Assembly (NCBI GenBank): GCA_003577245.1
Contig: QEVS01000010.1
Coordinates: 1-64,000 of the forward strand
Direction: 5' to 3'
From: a bacterium
Lineage (GTDB): Bacteria > Chloroflexota > Dehalococcoidia > Tepidiformales > Tepidiformaceae
DNA: 64,000 bases
Each line of letters opens with the position of its first letter. Position 1 is the stretch's first letter. The translations under genes were made by a program, and so were the position numbers. Positions 25,582-33,172 of this stretch are shown here, in pieces. The notes under the pieces were generated by a model. The model had not been told where the DNA came from. It did no database searches and saw only the letters and a program-made list of their open reading frames with translations.

Positions 25582-26385
25582 CTAGCCAAGCGGAGCCACC
25601 AGGCTCCGTCGCTTTGCTTCAAGGTATCCAAGGAGCGTCCTAATCGTATTGATGACGAGCACCGCCTCTGGCTCGCCAACCAGGGACTCGTTCGCATGGG
25701 CCACCGACGCGTTGTTACGAACTGGGTTTAGGGCGTCGAGAATCGTCGCCATGGATTGCAGCACCCTTGAAATCTCTTCGGCACCTGGGCCGAGGTTGGT
25801 GAGGGCTGGGTGACTGCCCCGAATAGCCTTGAAGAGCTGGTTCATCGTCGGGCGATCCGGTAGACCGCCTACACCGGCTTCGTTGGACAGAGCGTACAGA
25901 TAGCCGTGGAAGGCGGTATGGACTCGGTCGACCGCGCTCTGCGGTCCCGAGCTCTTCAGTAGCACGTCGGCGTCATCGAGCGCCCGGCGAACTATGTCGG
26001 TCGTTGAGGCGAGGTGCATGGGGACGGCGACGTGGCCAGTTTCGAGGCGCTCTATCCACCGGAGGATCTCGGCGTGAAGACGAGATGCTCGGAAGTTACC
26101 CTGGGCGTCTCGATCGTCGACTGGCGGGTATTCGTCGAGGATCGCCCTGAGGGCTGCGGCCTGATCGGCGGCGGACGCATCGAAGAGCGTTGCCTCGAAG
26201 CACTCCCGCGTCGTACCAGCGAACGCAGCGGTGCTGACGGAGACATCGCAAACGTCCAACCAAAACCGGTCATGCAGCGTGTAGCTGAAGTTACCCAGGT
26301 ACCCGCCTGAGACGCCAATCCACTTGTAGACCAGCTTCGTTATCTCGGCCCGGGTGAGTCTGAGGTCGGTCGAGCTTGAGGCCAT
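25582..26385 (-). CDS. Abortive infection family protein (Abi_C domain)
   Basis: A 267-residue protein. The C-terminal third contains LNPVRNNASVAHANE and VLVINTIRTLLGYLEAKRR, the conserved block of the abortive infection C-terminal (Abi_C) family. The N-terminal part is unassigned and helical-looking. I start at ATG 26385 (MASSSTDLRL); the frame remains open to 26454. It faces the TrlF-like gene and lies beside the control region of the PrgI/VirB4 operon, so it is likely defence cargo of the element. Confidence 0.75.
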   Translation of the reverse strand: MASSSTDLRLTRAEITKLVYKWIGVSGGYLGNFSYTLHDRFWLDVCDVSVSTAAFAGTTRECFEATLFDASAADQAAALRAILDEYPPVDDRDAQGNFRASRLHAEILRWIERLETGHVAVPMHLASTTDIVRRALDDADVLLKSSGPQSAVDRVHTAFHGYLYALSNEAGVGGLPDRPTMNQLFKAIRGSHPALTNLGPGAEEISRVLQSMATILDALNPVRNNASVAHANESLVGEPEAVLVINTIRTLLGYLEAKRRSLVAPLG

Positions 26386-26618
26386 GACGAAATTATCATG
26401 CAGAGGAAGCCGACACAAAACATCTGTTCTGTGAGTCGGCGGCCCCGGAGACATTACTGCGCGGCAGCTTCTGTCCCCCGGGGCTCCCGAGTCAAACGCG
26501 GGCCTGGAAGAAGGTGTGGGGGGTCAGGCGGCAACGTTCCAGTTGCGCCCGCGGGTCCCGACCGGTTGGGGGCGCTCAATGGGCGCGACACAAGGCTTGA
26601 AATGCCGCCCAACGGCGG

Positions 26619-26689
26619 TTGGAGCGAACTTGGAACAGAACGGGTGATCTTGGAACGGATCGGCCCGAATCCTGGAACCCCCAGGGAAC
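26619..26689 (+). promoter_or_regulatory. Heptamer array B (putative SARP operator) upstream of prgI-like gene
   Basis: Heptamers at 26619 (TTGGAGC), 26630 (TTGGAAC), 26650 (TTGGAAC), 26672 (CTGGAAC) and 26683 (AGGGAAC) are spaced 11, 20, 22 and 11 bp. The spacing is identical to arrays A and C, and the stretch between copies 3 and 4 shares GGCCCG with array A. A short inverted repeat (CCGCC-CAAC-GGCGG, 26605-26618) lies immediately upstream. Confidence 0.8.
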
Positions 26690-26698
26690 CCCGGACAG

Positions 26699-26704
26699 CA
26701 CGCT
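26699..26704 (+). promoter_or_regulatory. Candidate -10 hexamer CACGCT of the prgI-virB4 operon
   Basis: CACGCT begins 9 bp after the final heptamer, as in the leftward operon. A transcript starting about 7 bases later would have a short leader containing GAGGAG (26721-26726) and the GTG at 26733. Confidence 0.45.
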
Positions 26705-26732
26705 CTCCTCACACACTGACGAGGAGATCCCC

Positions 26733-27116
26733 GTGCAACGCCACGAAGTCCCCACTCACCTCAACATCGATGACAAGGCCTTTGCCGGGCTGACGATGCG
26801 CCAGCTGATGGTGGCCATCATCGGCCTGGCCCTGGCGTACTCCGCCATGAGCGAAGCGCCGCTGCCGCTCGCCGTCCGCCTCGCGGCCGGGGCGACCGTT
26901 CTGTTGATGACCGCCGCCATCTCGCTCTGGCAGCCGGCAGGCCGTTCGCTGGAGGACTGGGCCTTCGTCCTCCTCCGCTACATCAGCATCCCACGGGTCG
27001 TCGTCTGGCGCGTCCGCACGTCACGCGAGGTGGCGGCCGACGAGGAGGCGCGCTTCGAGGTCCTACTGCCTGACCGGGACGAACTCGACTCCCAGAGCGG
27101 GAGCGCGCACCGATGA
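26733..27116 (+). CDS. PrgI-family type IV secretion membrane protein (VirB3-like)
   Basis: A 127-residue protein. It opens with RHEVPTHLNIDDKAFAGLTMRQL, the conserved entry of PrgI-like proteins (D-K-x-F-x-G-L-T-x-R-Q), followed by two membrane helices (about 28-45 and 49-65) and a cytoplasmic tail. PrgI-type proteins replace VirB3 in Gram-positive-like conjugation loci and always neighbour VirB4, as here. GTG 26733 is chosen because GAGGAG sits 6 bases upstream and because the longer frame reads through the operator array. ATGA overlap with the next gene. Confidence 0.8.
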   Translation: MQRHEVPTHLNIDDKAFAGLTMRQLMVAIIGLALAYSAMSEAPLPLAVRLAAGATVLLMTAAISLWQPAGRSLEDWAFVLLRYISIPRVVVWRVRTSREVAADEEARFEVLLPDRDELDSQSGSAHR

Positions 27117-27799
27117 CGGCGGACGGCAAGCACGGAAGCGTCCAGGAGATGCTGCCGCTGGAAGAGATCGTCGAGGGCGTGCTCTGTCTCCGGGGCGGCG
27201 ACTACCGGGCGGTCATTCAGGCACAGAGCGTCAACTTCGCCCTCAAGTCCGAGGAAGAGCAGGAGGCGGTGATGGCCGCCTACCGGTCCTTCCTCAATTC
27301 CCTCAGCCATCCCGTCCAGATGCTCGTCCGCATCCTCCCCACCAACGTCGAGCCCTACCTCGCCGGGTTCCGCACCAACGTCACCACCCACGCCAACAGC
27401 GAGGCCATCCGCCGTCTGGCCCTTGACCACGAGATGTTCGTCCGGAGATTGGCCCGCGAGCGGACGCTCCTCGAGCGGCGCTTCTACCTCGTCGTGCCGT
27501 CCGGGCACACCGAGGGTGAAGGCCATGTCGCCATCCGCTGGCCGTGGCAGCGGGCGACGCGCGGGCGGGACGAGCAGCAGCTCGCCGTCGCGGCGGCCCA
27601 GCTCGATGCGCGCTGCCACGAGATAGCGCAGGGCCTGACCTCGTTCGGAGTCAGCTCGCAGCGGCTGCGGAGCGAAGAGCTCGCGGAGCTGTGGGCAGCC
27701 TGCCTCTGCTCGCAGGTCTCCCAGGTCGCGCCGTCGCTCAATGCTGGCGGGAGACCGGTGGTCACCCGCTTCCGGAAGGAGGTTGAGCAACATGGCTAG
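27113..27799 (+). CDS. VirB4 N-terminal-like / TraC-like component (separate polypeptide)
   Basis: A 228-residue protein with MLPLEEIVEGVLCLRGGDYRAV, then FLNSLSHPVQMLVRILPTNVEPYL, resembling the N-terminal non-ATPase domain of VirB4/TraE proteins (CagE/TrbE N-terminal region). It lacks Walker motifs. The ATPase follows immediately, overlapping by 8 bases. So the VirB4 function appears split over two genes, a known arrangement in some Gram-positive-like elements. Coupled upstream to the PrgI gene by ATGA. Confidence 0.65.
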   Translation: MTADGKHGSVQEMLPLEEIVEGVLCLRGGDYRAVIQAQSVNFALKSEEEQEAVMAAYRSFLNSLSHPVQMLVRILPTNVEPYLAGFRTNVTTHANSEAIRRLALDHEMFVRRLARERTLLERRFYLVVPSGHTEGEGHVAIRWPWQRATRGRDEQQLAVAAAQLDARCHEIAQGLTSFGVSSQRLRSEELAELWAACLCSQVSQVAPSLNAGGRPVVTRFRKEVEQHG

Positions 27800-29609
27800 C
27801 CTTCAACTGCGTAACCGTACACGCCGACACCAACGTTCGGCGGACGACCTTCGTTTCGAGCTCGGCACCCGCTCCGCGATCGACCACCTCGCCCCGGCTG
27901 CCATCGAGGCTTCCCGCTCTCACCTGATCATCGACGGCCGCTATGTGCGGGTACTCGGGCTCAGCGACTATCCGCGCTACGTCCACCCCAACTGGCTGGC
28001 CCGCCTGGTTGATTTCGACGAGCCGCTCGACCTCAGCATCCATGTCGACCCGCTCGATTCCGCGACGACCGTCCGCAGGCTCACGCACAAGCTGGTGGAG
28101 CTGCAGTCGTCGCGCCTGCTCGACGCGCGCAGCGGCAAGATCGCCAGCGCCGAGCGCGAGGTCGCCTACGAGGACGTGGAACGTCTGCGGGATGCGCTCC
28201 AGCGGGGCGAAGAGCGCGTCTTCTCCGTGAGTTTGTACGTGTGTCTTCGCTCTGGCTCGACCTCCGGGGTGGACGACCTCCATCGCCGCGTGGAGACGGC
28301 GCTCGGCGGGATGATGGCTTCCTCGCGGGCGGCACTGTTCGAGATGCTGCCAGGCTTCCTCTCCTGCCTGCCGGCAGGTCGCGATTACCTCGGGCGCTAC
28401 CGCAACCTCGATACGTCCAGCGCGGCGACGATGATCCCGTTCACGTCGAGCCACCTTTCGATGCAGGCCGGCATCCTCTATGGCATCAGCGTCCACAACA
28501 ACTCGCTCGTCATCTTCGACCCGTTCAGCCGGGAGCTGGAGAACGCGAACAAGGTGGTCTTCGCCAAGAGCGGCGCGGGCAAGTCCTACGCCTGCAAAGT
28601 CGAGGCGCTCAGGGCGCTGATGCGCGGCGTCGAGTACTACATCATCGACCCCGAAGACGAGTACCGGCGGCTCTGCGACTCGGTGGGCGGGCAGTACATC
28701 CGCCTCTCCGGAAGCTCGGCGCACCACATCAACCCCTTCGACCTTGCCCAGGGCGCGGAGCGCGACGGGGAGACACGGGATGCGCTGACCGAACGGCTGC
28801 TCGCCCTCCAGGGCCTGCTTGGGCTGATGCTCGCCGACCGGGGGAGCAGCCTCGGCCAGCGGGAGCGCGGCGCGCTCGACCGGGCACTCCTCGAGACCTA
28901 CGGTCGCGCGGGGATCACCCGCGAACCGGCCACCCACGGCAAGCCGCCTCCCGTGCTGAGAGACCTCTACGATGTCCTGCGCGAGGGCGAAGACCCGCTC
29001 GGCCTGGCCGACCGGCTCGAACGTTTCGTGGAGGGCAGCCTCGGCAACGTCTTCTCCTCGCCAACGTCAGTCGACCTCGATCGGCCCTTCGTCGTCTTCA
29101 ACATCCGCGACCTCGAGCCAGAGCTGCGTCCCCTCGGTGTCTACCTGATCGCCGATCACATCTGGCGCGAGGTCCGGCGCAGCCGCAAACCGCGGATGCT
29201 GCTGATCGACGAAGCGTGGTCGCTGATCCAGCACGAGGAGGGCGCCCGTTTCCTGGCATCGATGGCCCGGCAGGCGCGCAAGCACTACCTCGGGCTGACC
29301 ACGGTGACGCAGGACGTGGAGGACTTCCTCGCGACCGCCGAAGGTCACACGGTCCTCGCCAACTCCTCCGTCCAGCTCCTGATGCGGCAGGACAGCTCAA
29401 CGATCGACGCCGTCACCAGCACGTTCCGGCTGAGCGCGGGGGAACGCGAGTTCCTTCTGTCCTGCCGTAAGGGTGAGGGGCTGTTCTTCGCGTCGGGGAA
29501 CCACCTTGCACTCCGCATCGAGGCGAGCCCCTTCGAGCACGAGCTGGCCACGACGGACCCGGCGGAACTGGTCGCGCGCGACGAGGAGGTGCGTGATGCC
29601 AGCCGTTGA
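27792..29609 (+). CDS. VirB4/TraE-type conjugation ATPase
   Basis: A 605-residue energy-providing ATPase of the type IV secretion machine. It has Walker A FAKSGAGKSYACK (about residue 258), DPEDEYRRL shortly after, Walker B RMLLIDEAWSLI (about 470), and the TQDVEDFLAT and LMRQDSS regions near the C-terminus. These are typical of VirB4. Start ATG 27792 has AGGAGGT 9 bases upstream and overlaps the preceding gene. The stop overlaps the primase gene. Confidence 0.9.
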   Translation: MASLQLRNRTRRHQRSADDLRFELGTRSAIDHLAPAAIEASRSHLIIDGRYVRVLGLSDYPRYVHPNWLARLVDFDEPLDLSIHVDPLDSATTVRRLTHKLVELQSSRLLDARSGKIASAEREVAYEDVERLRDALQRGEERVFSVSLYVCLRSGSTSGVDDLHRRVETALGGMMASSRAALFEMLPGFLSCLPAGRDYLGRYRNLDTSSAATMIPFTSSHLSMQAGILYGISVHNNSLVIFDPFSRELENANKVVFAKSGAGKSYACKVEALRALMRGVEYYIIDPEDEYRRLCDSVGGQYIRLSGSSAHHINPFDLAQGAERDGETRDALTERLLALQGLLGLMLADRGSSLGQRERGALDRALLETYGRAGITREPATHGKPPPVLRDLYDVLREGEDPLGLADRLERFVEGSLGNVFSSPTSVDLDRPFVVFNIRDLEPELRPLGVYLIADHIWREVRRSRKPRMLLIDEAWSLIQHEEGARFLASMARQARKHYLGLTTVTQDVEDFLATAEGHTVLANSSVQLLMRQDSSTIDAVTSTFRLSAGEREFLLSCRKGEGLFFASGNHLALRIEASPFEHELATTDPAELVARDEEVRDASR

Positions 29610-30651
29610 CGTCGAGCTCGTCAAGCAGCGCAACCCCATCGAGCAGGTCATCGCATCGCATGGCGTGAAGCTCCAGCAGCGCGGTGAGCGATTCGTCGCA
29701 TGCTGCCCGTTTCACGAAGAGGAGCATCCGAGCCTGGTCGTCTACCCGAGCACCCGGAGCTTCTTCTGCTTTGGCTGCAAGGCCTCGGGGGACGTCATCG
29801 ACTTCGTCAGACGCAAAGAGAAGGTCGGCTTCCGGCGCGCGCTGGAGCTGCTGGGTGAAGCGGCTCCGCAAGGCGTGTCCACCAACGGCGACACGCGGGG
29901 GCCGGCGCCGTCCGAGTCTCCCCTGACGGTCGATGACCGGCTGGTCCTCGCGGCGGCCTGCGACCTCTACCACGAGGCGCTCCTTTGCAACGAGCGGGCA
30001 CTGCGCTACCTCGATAGCCGGGGCATCAGGATGCCGGTAGTCAAGCAGTGTCGTCTGGGCTACAGCGACGGGCAGGCGCTCAAGCCCTTCCTGCGCCGCC
30101 ACCGGTTCAGCCTTCGGCGGGCCGCGGAGATGGGGCTGCTGCGGAAGGATGGCAACGAGGCACTCGCCGGTCGAGTGGTGATTCCAGAGCTGCGCGGGGG
30201 CCAGTGCGCCTGGATGGTCGGGCGGGCGCTCAACGAGCGCCGGCTGAAGTACCTCGGCCTCTCGTTGCCAAAGCCCATCCTGGGCCATGAGCGCGTCCGC
30301 GGACACCGCCAGGTCTTCGTGACCGAGGGCGCCTTCGACTATCTCACCGGTGTGAGCTGGAACCTGCCCATCTGCGCCTTGCTTGGGACGCATGTCCGGG
30401 CCGAGCGACTGCGCTTCCTGGAACGGGTGCCGGAAGTCGTCCTCGTCTTCGACAACGACGGCGAAGGTCAGCATGCCGCTCGCGAGCTGGCTGAATCCCT
30501 CGGCGACCACGCCCGCATGCTGCGTCTCCCCGACGGCGTCAAAGACCTTGGCGAGCTTGGCGCCAGCGACGCTGGCCGCGAGACGTTCTTCAGACTGGTG
30601 GCCGAACTGGGGCCTGCTGGGAAGGAGGTCCAGCATGCGCCGGCATCCTGA
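29596..30651 (+). CDS. DnaG-like primase (CHC2 zinc finger plus Toprim)
   Basis: A 351-residue primase-like protein. Residues about 30-65 hold a CHC2 zinc finger (CCPFHEEEHPSL then FFCFGCKASGD). The C-terminal half has a Toprim fold with VFVTEGAFDYLT and LVFDNDGEG, the conserved Glu and DxD metal-binding residues. It lacks the DnaB-interacting C-terminal domain of chromosomal DnaG. In conjugative elements such primases prime the complementary strand in the recipient. GAGGAGGTG precedes ATG 29596, which overlaps the VirB4 stop. Confidence 0.85.
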   Translation: MPAVDVELVKQRNPIEQVIASHGVKLQQRGERFVACCPFHEEEHPSLVVYPSTRSFFCFGCKASGDVIDFVRRKEKVGFRRALELLGEAAPQGVSTNGDTRGPAPSESPLTVDDRLVLAAACDLYHEALLCNERALRYLDSRGIRMPVVKQCRLGYSDGQALKPFLRRHRFSLRRAAEMGLLRKDGNEALAGRVVIPELRGGQCAWMVGRALNERRLKYLGLSLPKPILGHERVRGHRQVFVTEGAFDYLTGVSWNLPICALLGTHVRAERLRFLERVPEVVLVFDNDGEGQHAARELAESLGDHARMLRLPDGVKDLGELGASDAGRETFFRLVAELGPAGKEVQHAPAS

Positions 30652-33172
30652 CCGAGCCACGGTCCTCTACGAGCTCTTTCCGTCGCGCTGGGACGACGAC
30701 CCCGTCGCCCGCGCACGCACGGTCTTCGCGGGGCTGGCGGGTGTCCAGGATGTCGCACTGGAATGGACGGCTACGGAGTCGGGACTCCGGTTCTACGTCC
30801 GTGCAGTGGATGATGCGGCGGCACTAGCGGTCCTCGGCCAGATCCGGGTGGCCTACCCGCAGGCAGACTTCGACGAGGTTCCGATAGAGGGCCGGCCTCA
30901 TCTCGACCCGCTTCATGTCGCCGGGCATGAGCTGGCGTCGCTCGTCCAGCTCCATCTCGACCGGGACGCCGCTCTCCCGCTCGATACGGATGTCAGGCAC
31001 GGGGAGCCGCTTACTGGCGTGCTGGCGGCGGCAGTGGCTGCAACCCGTGGCGATGTCCGCGTCGTCGGGCAGGTCGTGGTCGGACATCCGCCCCGCCCGG
31101 GTTGGGCGACCGGTGTCCAGGCGCGGGCCTCCCGGTCGAGCCAGCGCCTTCCAGTGGAGCGTCCGGAGACCGGCGCGGCCAGCCTCCTTCCCTTCATTGC
31201 GCTCGCCGGTGCGGCCGCCGCGGGGACGCAGGGCTACGACTGGTACCAGGCCGGCGACTACCTTCCGCTGCTCGCGGGCGGTTCCGTGGTGGCCGCCGGG
31301 CTGCCGATCGGAGCGTTTGTCTGGTCGCGCGTTCTCCGCAGCCGAGAGCCACTGACGGCAATGATCGCCGAACAGAAACTCGCCTTTCCAGCGTTCACCG
31401 CGCGCATCGGCGTGATCGCGATCGGCCCGCGCGGCCGCGCCGAGACCGTCGAGGACGTTAGCGCTCGCGTCAGCGCGGCTTACGAGGCATTCGACCACCC
31501 TGCCGGCAACCGGCTCCGCCCAGGCCGGGCCGGGCACCATCACGCACCACTCGAAACGTCAGGCGGCGCCTTCCGTGGCGCATCGGTGCTCAACGCCGCC
31601 GAGCTCGCAGCGATCTGGCACCTTCCCGACCTCACATCGGGGCTGCCCGCCGCAACGAAGCCCGGCGGACGCCGCTTCCTCCCAGCCGGCGATGCAACGA
31701 GCCGAGGCAGCCGGGTTGGTACGTCACGCCACCACGGGCAGAACGTTCCCGTTCACCTGCCGAACGGAGCGCTCTACCGGAACCACCTCGTCGTCGCCAA
31801 GACACGGCGTGGCAAGTCGACGTTACTCCAGCACATCGCCGGGCACCTCATGCAGGAAATCGCTTCGCACCGGGAGCGCCTCCTGCTCGTCGTCATCGAC
31901 CCCCATCAGGACCTTGCCGAGAGCGTCCTCTCCGTCGTCCCGCCCGGCATTGAGGACCGGACCGCCTACCTCGACCTGACCGACCGCCGTCGGCCCGTCG
32001 GCCTGAATCTCCTCGATGTCGCGCTGTTCCCCAACCGCGACAGGACGACGGAAAACATCGTTGCCATGCTCCACCGCCTCTGGCCGGACAACTGGGGGCC
32101 GCGGATGGAGGGCGCCCTGCGCGCCGCGCTGCTCTGCCTTCACCAGGCGAACCAGGTCAGGCGGCGCGAGGAGCAGTACACGCTCCTCGACGTGGTGCCC
32201 CTACTGACGAGCCCGGACTTCCGCGAACGGGTGATGTCGCAGGTCCCCGACCAGACGCTCTGGTCGTGGTGGCGAAGTAACTACGACAACCTCGGACGCG
32301 CCTTCCAGATCCAGGTCGCCACCCCTGTCACGACAAAGGTGGGGCGCTTCGAGGTGACCGAGGCCGCCAGACTCACGCTCGGCCAACCACAGTCGACCAT
32401 CAACCCGCGCACGCTGCTCCGCGACGGTGGCGTCCTCGTCGTCAACACCGCCGTCGGTCTCCTCGGCGAGGGCGGCTCGGCGCTCATCGGGGCAACGCTC
32501 CTCAATCTCCTCGGGCTGATCGTCGAGGACCAGATCGACCTGCCGGCGGGGGAGCGGAGCCGGATGGTGGCCCTGATCGACGAATCGAGCACGCTTGGAG
32601 GGGCCGACTACCCGCGTATGATGAGTGAGCTCGGCAAGTACGGGGCTTCCTTCGTCCTCGTGACCCAGTCCCTCGCCAGGCTCGACGCGATCGACCGCGA
32701 GCTGCGCCCGACCATCTTCGCCAACCTCGACAGCCTGACCGTGTTCCAGGTAAGTGCCGAGGATGCCCGCTACCTGGCCCCGGAGCTCGGACACGACCTC
32801 GAGGTCGATGACCTCGTCTCCCTCGACGACTACGAGTGCTACGGACGCTGGTCCGCCGGCGGTCACCGCCACCCGGCCTTCTCGCTGCGCCTCGACCCGC
32901 CTGCTCCGCTCGACCCATCGCTGATCGCGGCGATCGCCGCGGAGTCGGCCGCGCGATTCGGGCGCCCGCGCGAGGAAGTTGCCCGGCAGGTTGACCAGAT
33001 CCTGGCCGCGCGAGCGCTCGGCACCGGCAAACAGGTGCCGCCTGAGGTCGCAGCGATGCTCACGACGTTACGGCCCAGCACCGGCGCCCACCAACTTCAG
33101 CTGACCGCCATACAGGATCCGCCAAGCGAGCGGCGCAACGAGCATCGCGGCCGGAAGGGGGCGAACACATGA
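30635..33172 (+). CDS. TraD/VirD4-like conjugative coupling ATPase
   Basis: An 845-residue protein. N-terminal about 180 residues are soluble, two membrane helices follow (about 183-205 and 210-233), then an ATPase domain with Walker A VVAKTRRGKSTLLQH (about 388), VVIDPHQDLAES, and Walker B MVALIDESSTLGG (about 645), ending with LVTQSLARLD. This is the layout of Gram-positive-like DNA coupling proteins that deliver the nucleoprotein substrate to the channel. AAGGAGGT lies 5 bases before ATG 30635. ATGA overlap with the following gene. Confidence 0.82.
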   Translation: MRRHPDRATVLYELFPSRWDDDPVARARTVFAGLAGVQDVALEWTATESGLRFYVRAVDDAAALAVLGQIRVAYPQADFDEVPIEGRPHLDPLHVAGHELASLVQLHLDRDAALPLDTDVRHGEPLTGVLAAAVAATRGDVRVVGQVVVGHPPRPGWATGVQARASRSSQRLPVERPETGAASLLPFIALAGAAAAGTQGYDWYQAGDYLPLLAGGSVVAAGLPIGAFVWSRVLRSREPLTAMIAEQKLAFPAFTARIGVIAIGPRGRAETVEDVSARVSAAYEAFDHPAGNRLRPGRAGHHHAPLETSGGAFRGASVLNAAELAAIWHLPDLTSGLPAATKPGGRRFLPAGDATSRGSRVGTSRHHGQNVPVHLPNGALYRNHLVVAKTRRGKSTLLQHIAGHLMQEIASHRERLLLVVIDPHQDLAESVLSVVPPGIEDRTAYLDLTDRRRPVGLNLLDVALFPNRDRTTENIVAMLHRLWPDNWGPRMEGALRAALLCLHQANQVRRREEQYTLLDVVPLLTSPDFRERVMSQVPDQTLWSWWRSNYDNLGRAFQIQVATPVTTKVGRFEVTEAARLTLGQPQSTINPRTLLRDGGVLVVNTAVGLLGEGGSALIGATLLNLLGLIVEDQIDLPAGERSRMVALIDESSTLGGADYPRMMSELGKYGASFVLVTQSLARLDAIDRELRPTIFANLDSLTVFQVSAEDARYLAPELGHDLEVDDLVSLDDYECYGRWSAGGHRHPAFSLRLDPPAPLDPSLIAAIAAESAARFGRPREEVARQVDQILAARALGTGKQVPPEVAAMLTTLRPSTGAHQLQLTAIQDPPSERRNEHRGRKGANT

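Noticed and set aside
778..26689. TTGGAAC arrays as CRISPR or simple repeats
   Set aside because: Units are only 7 bases, with fixed helical phasing and promoter positions; there are no spacers or cas genes.
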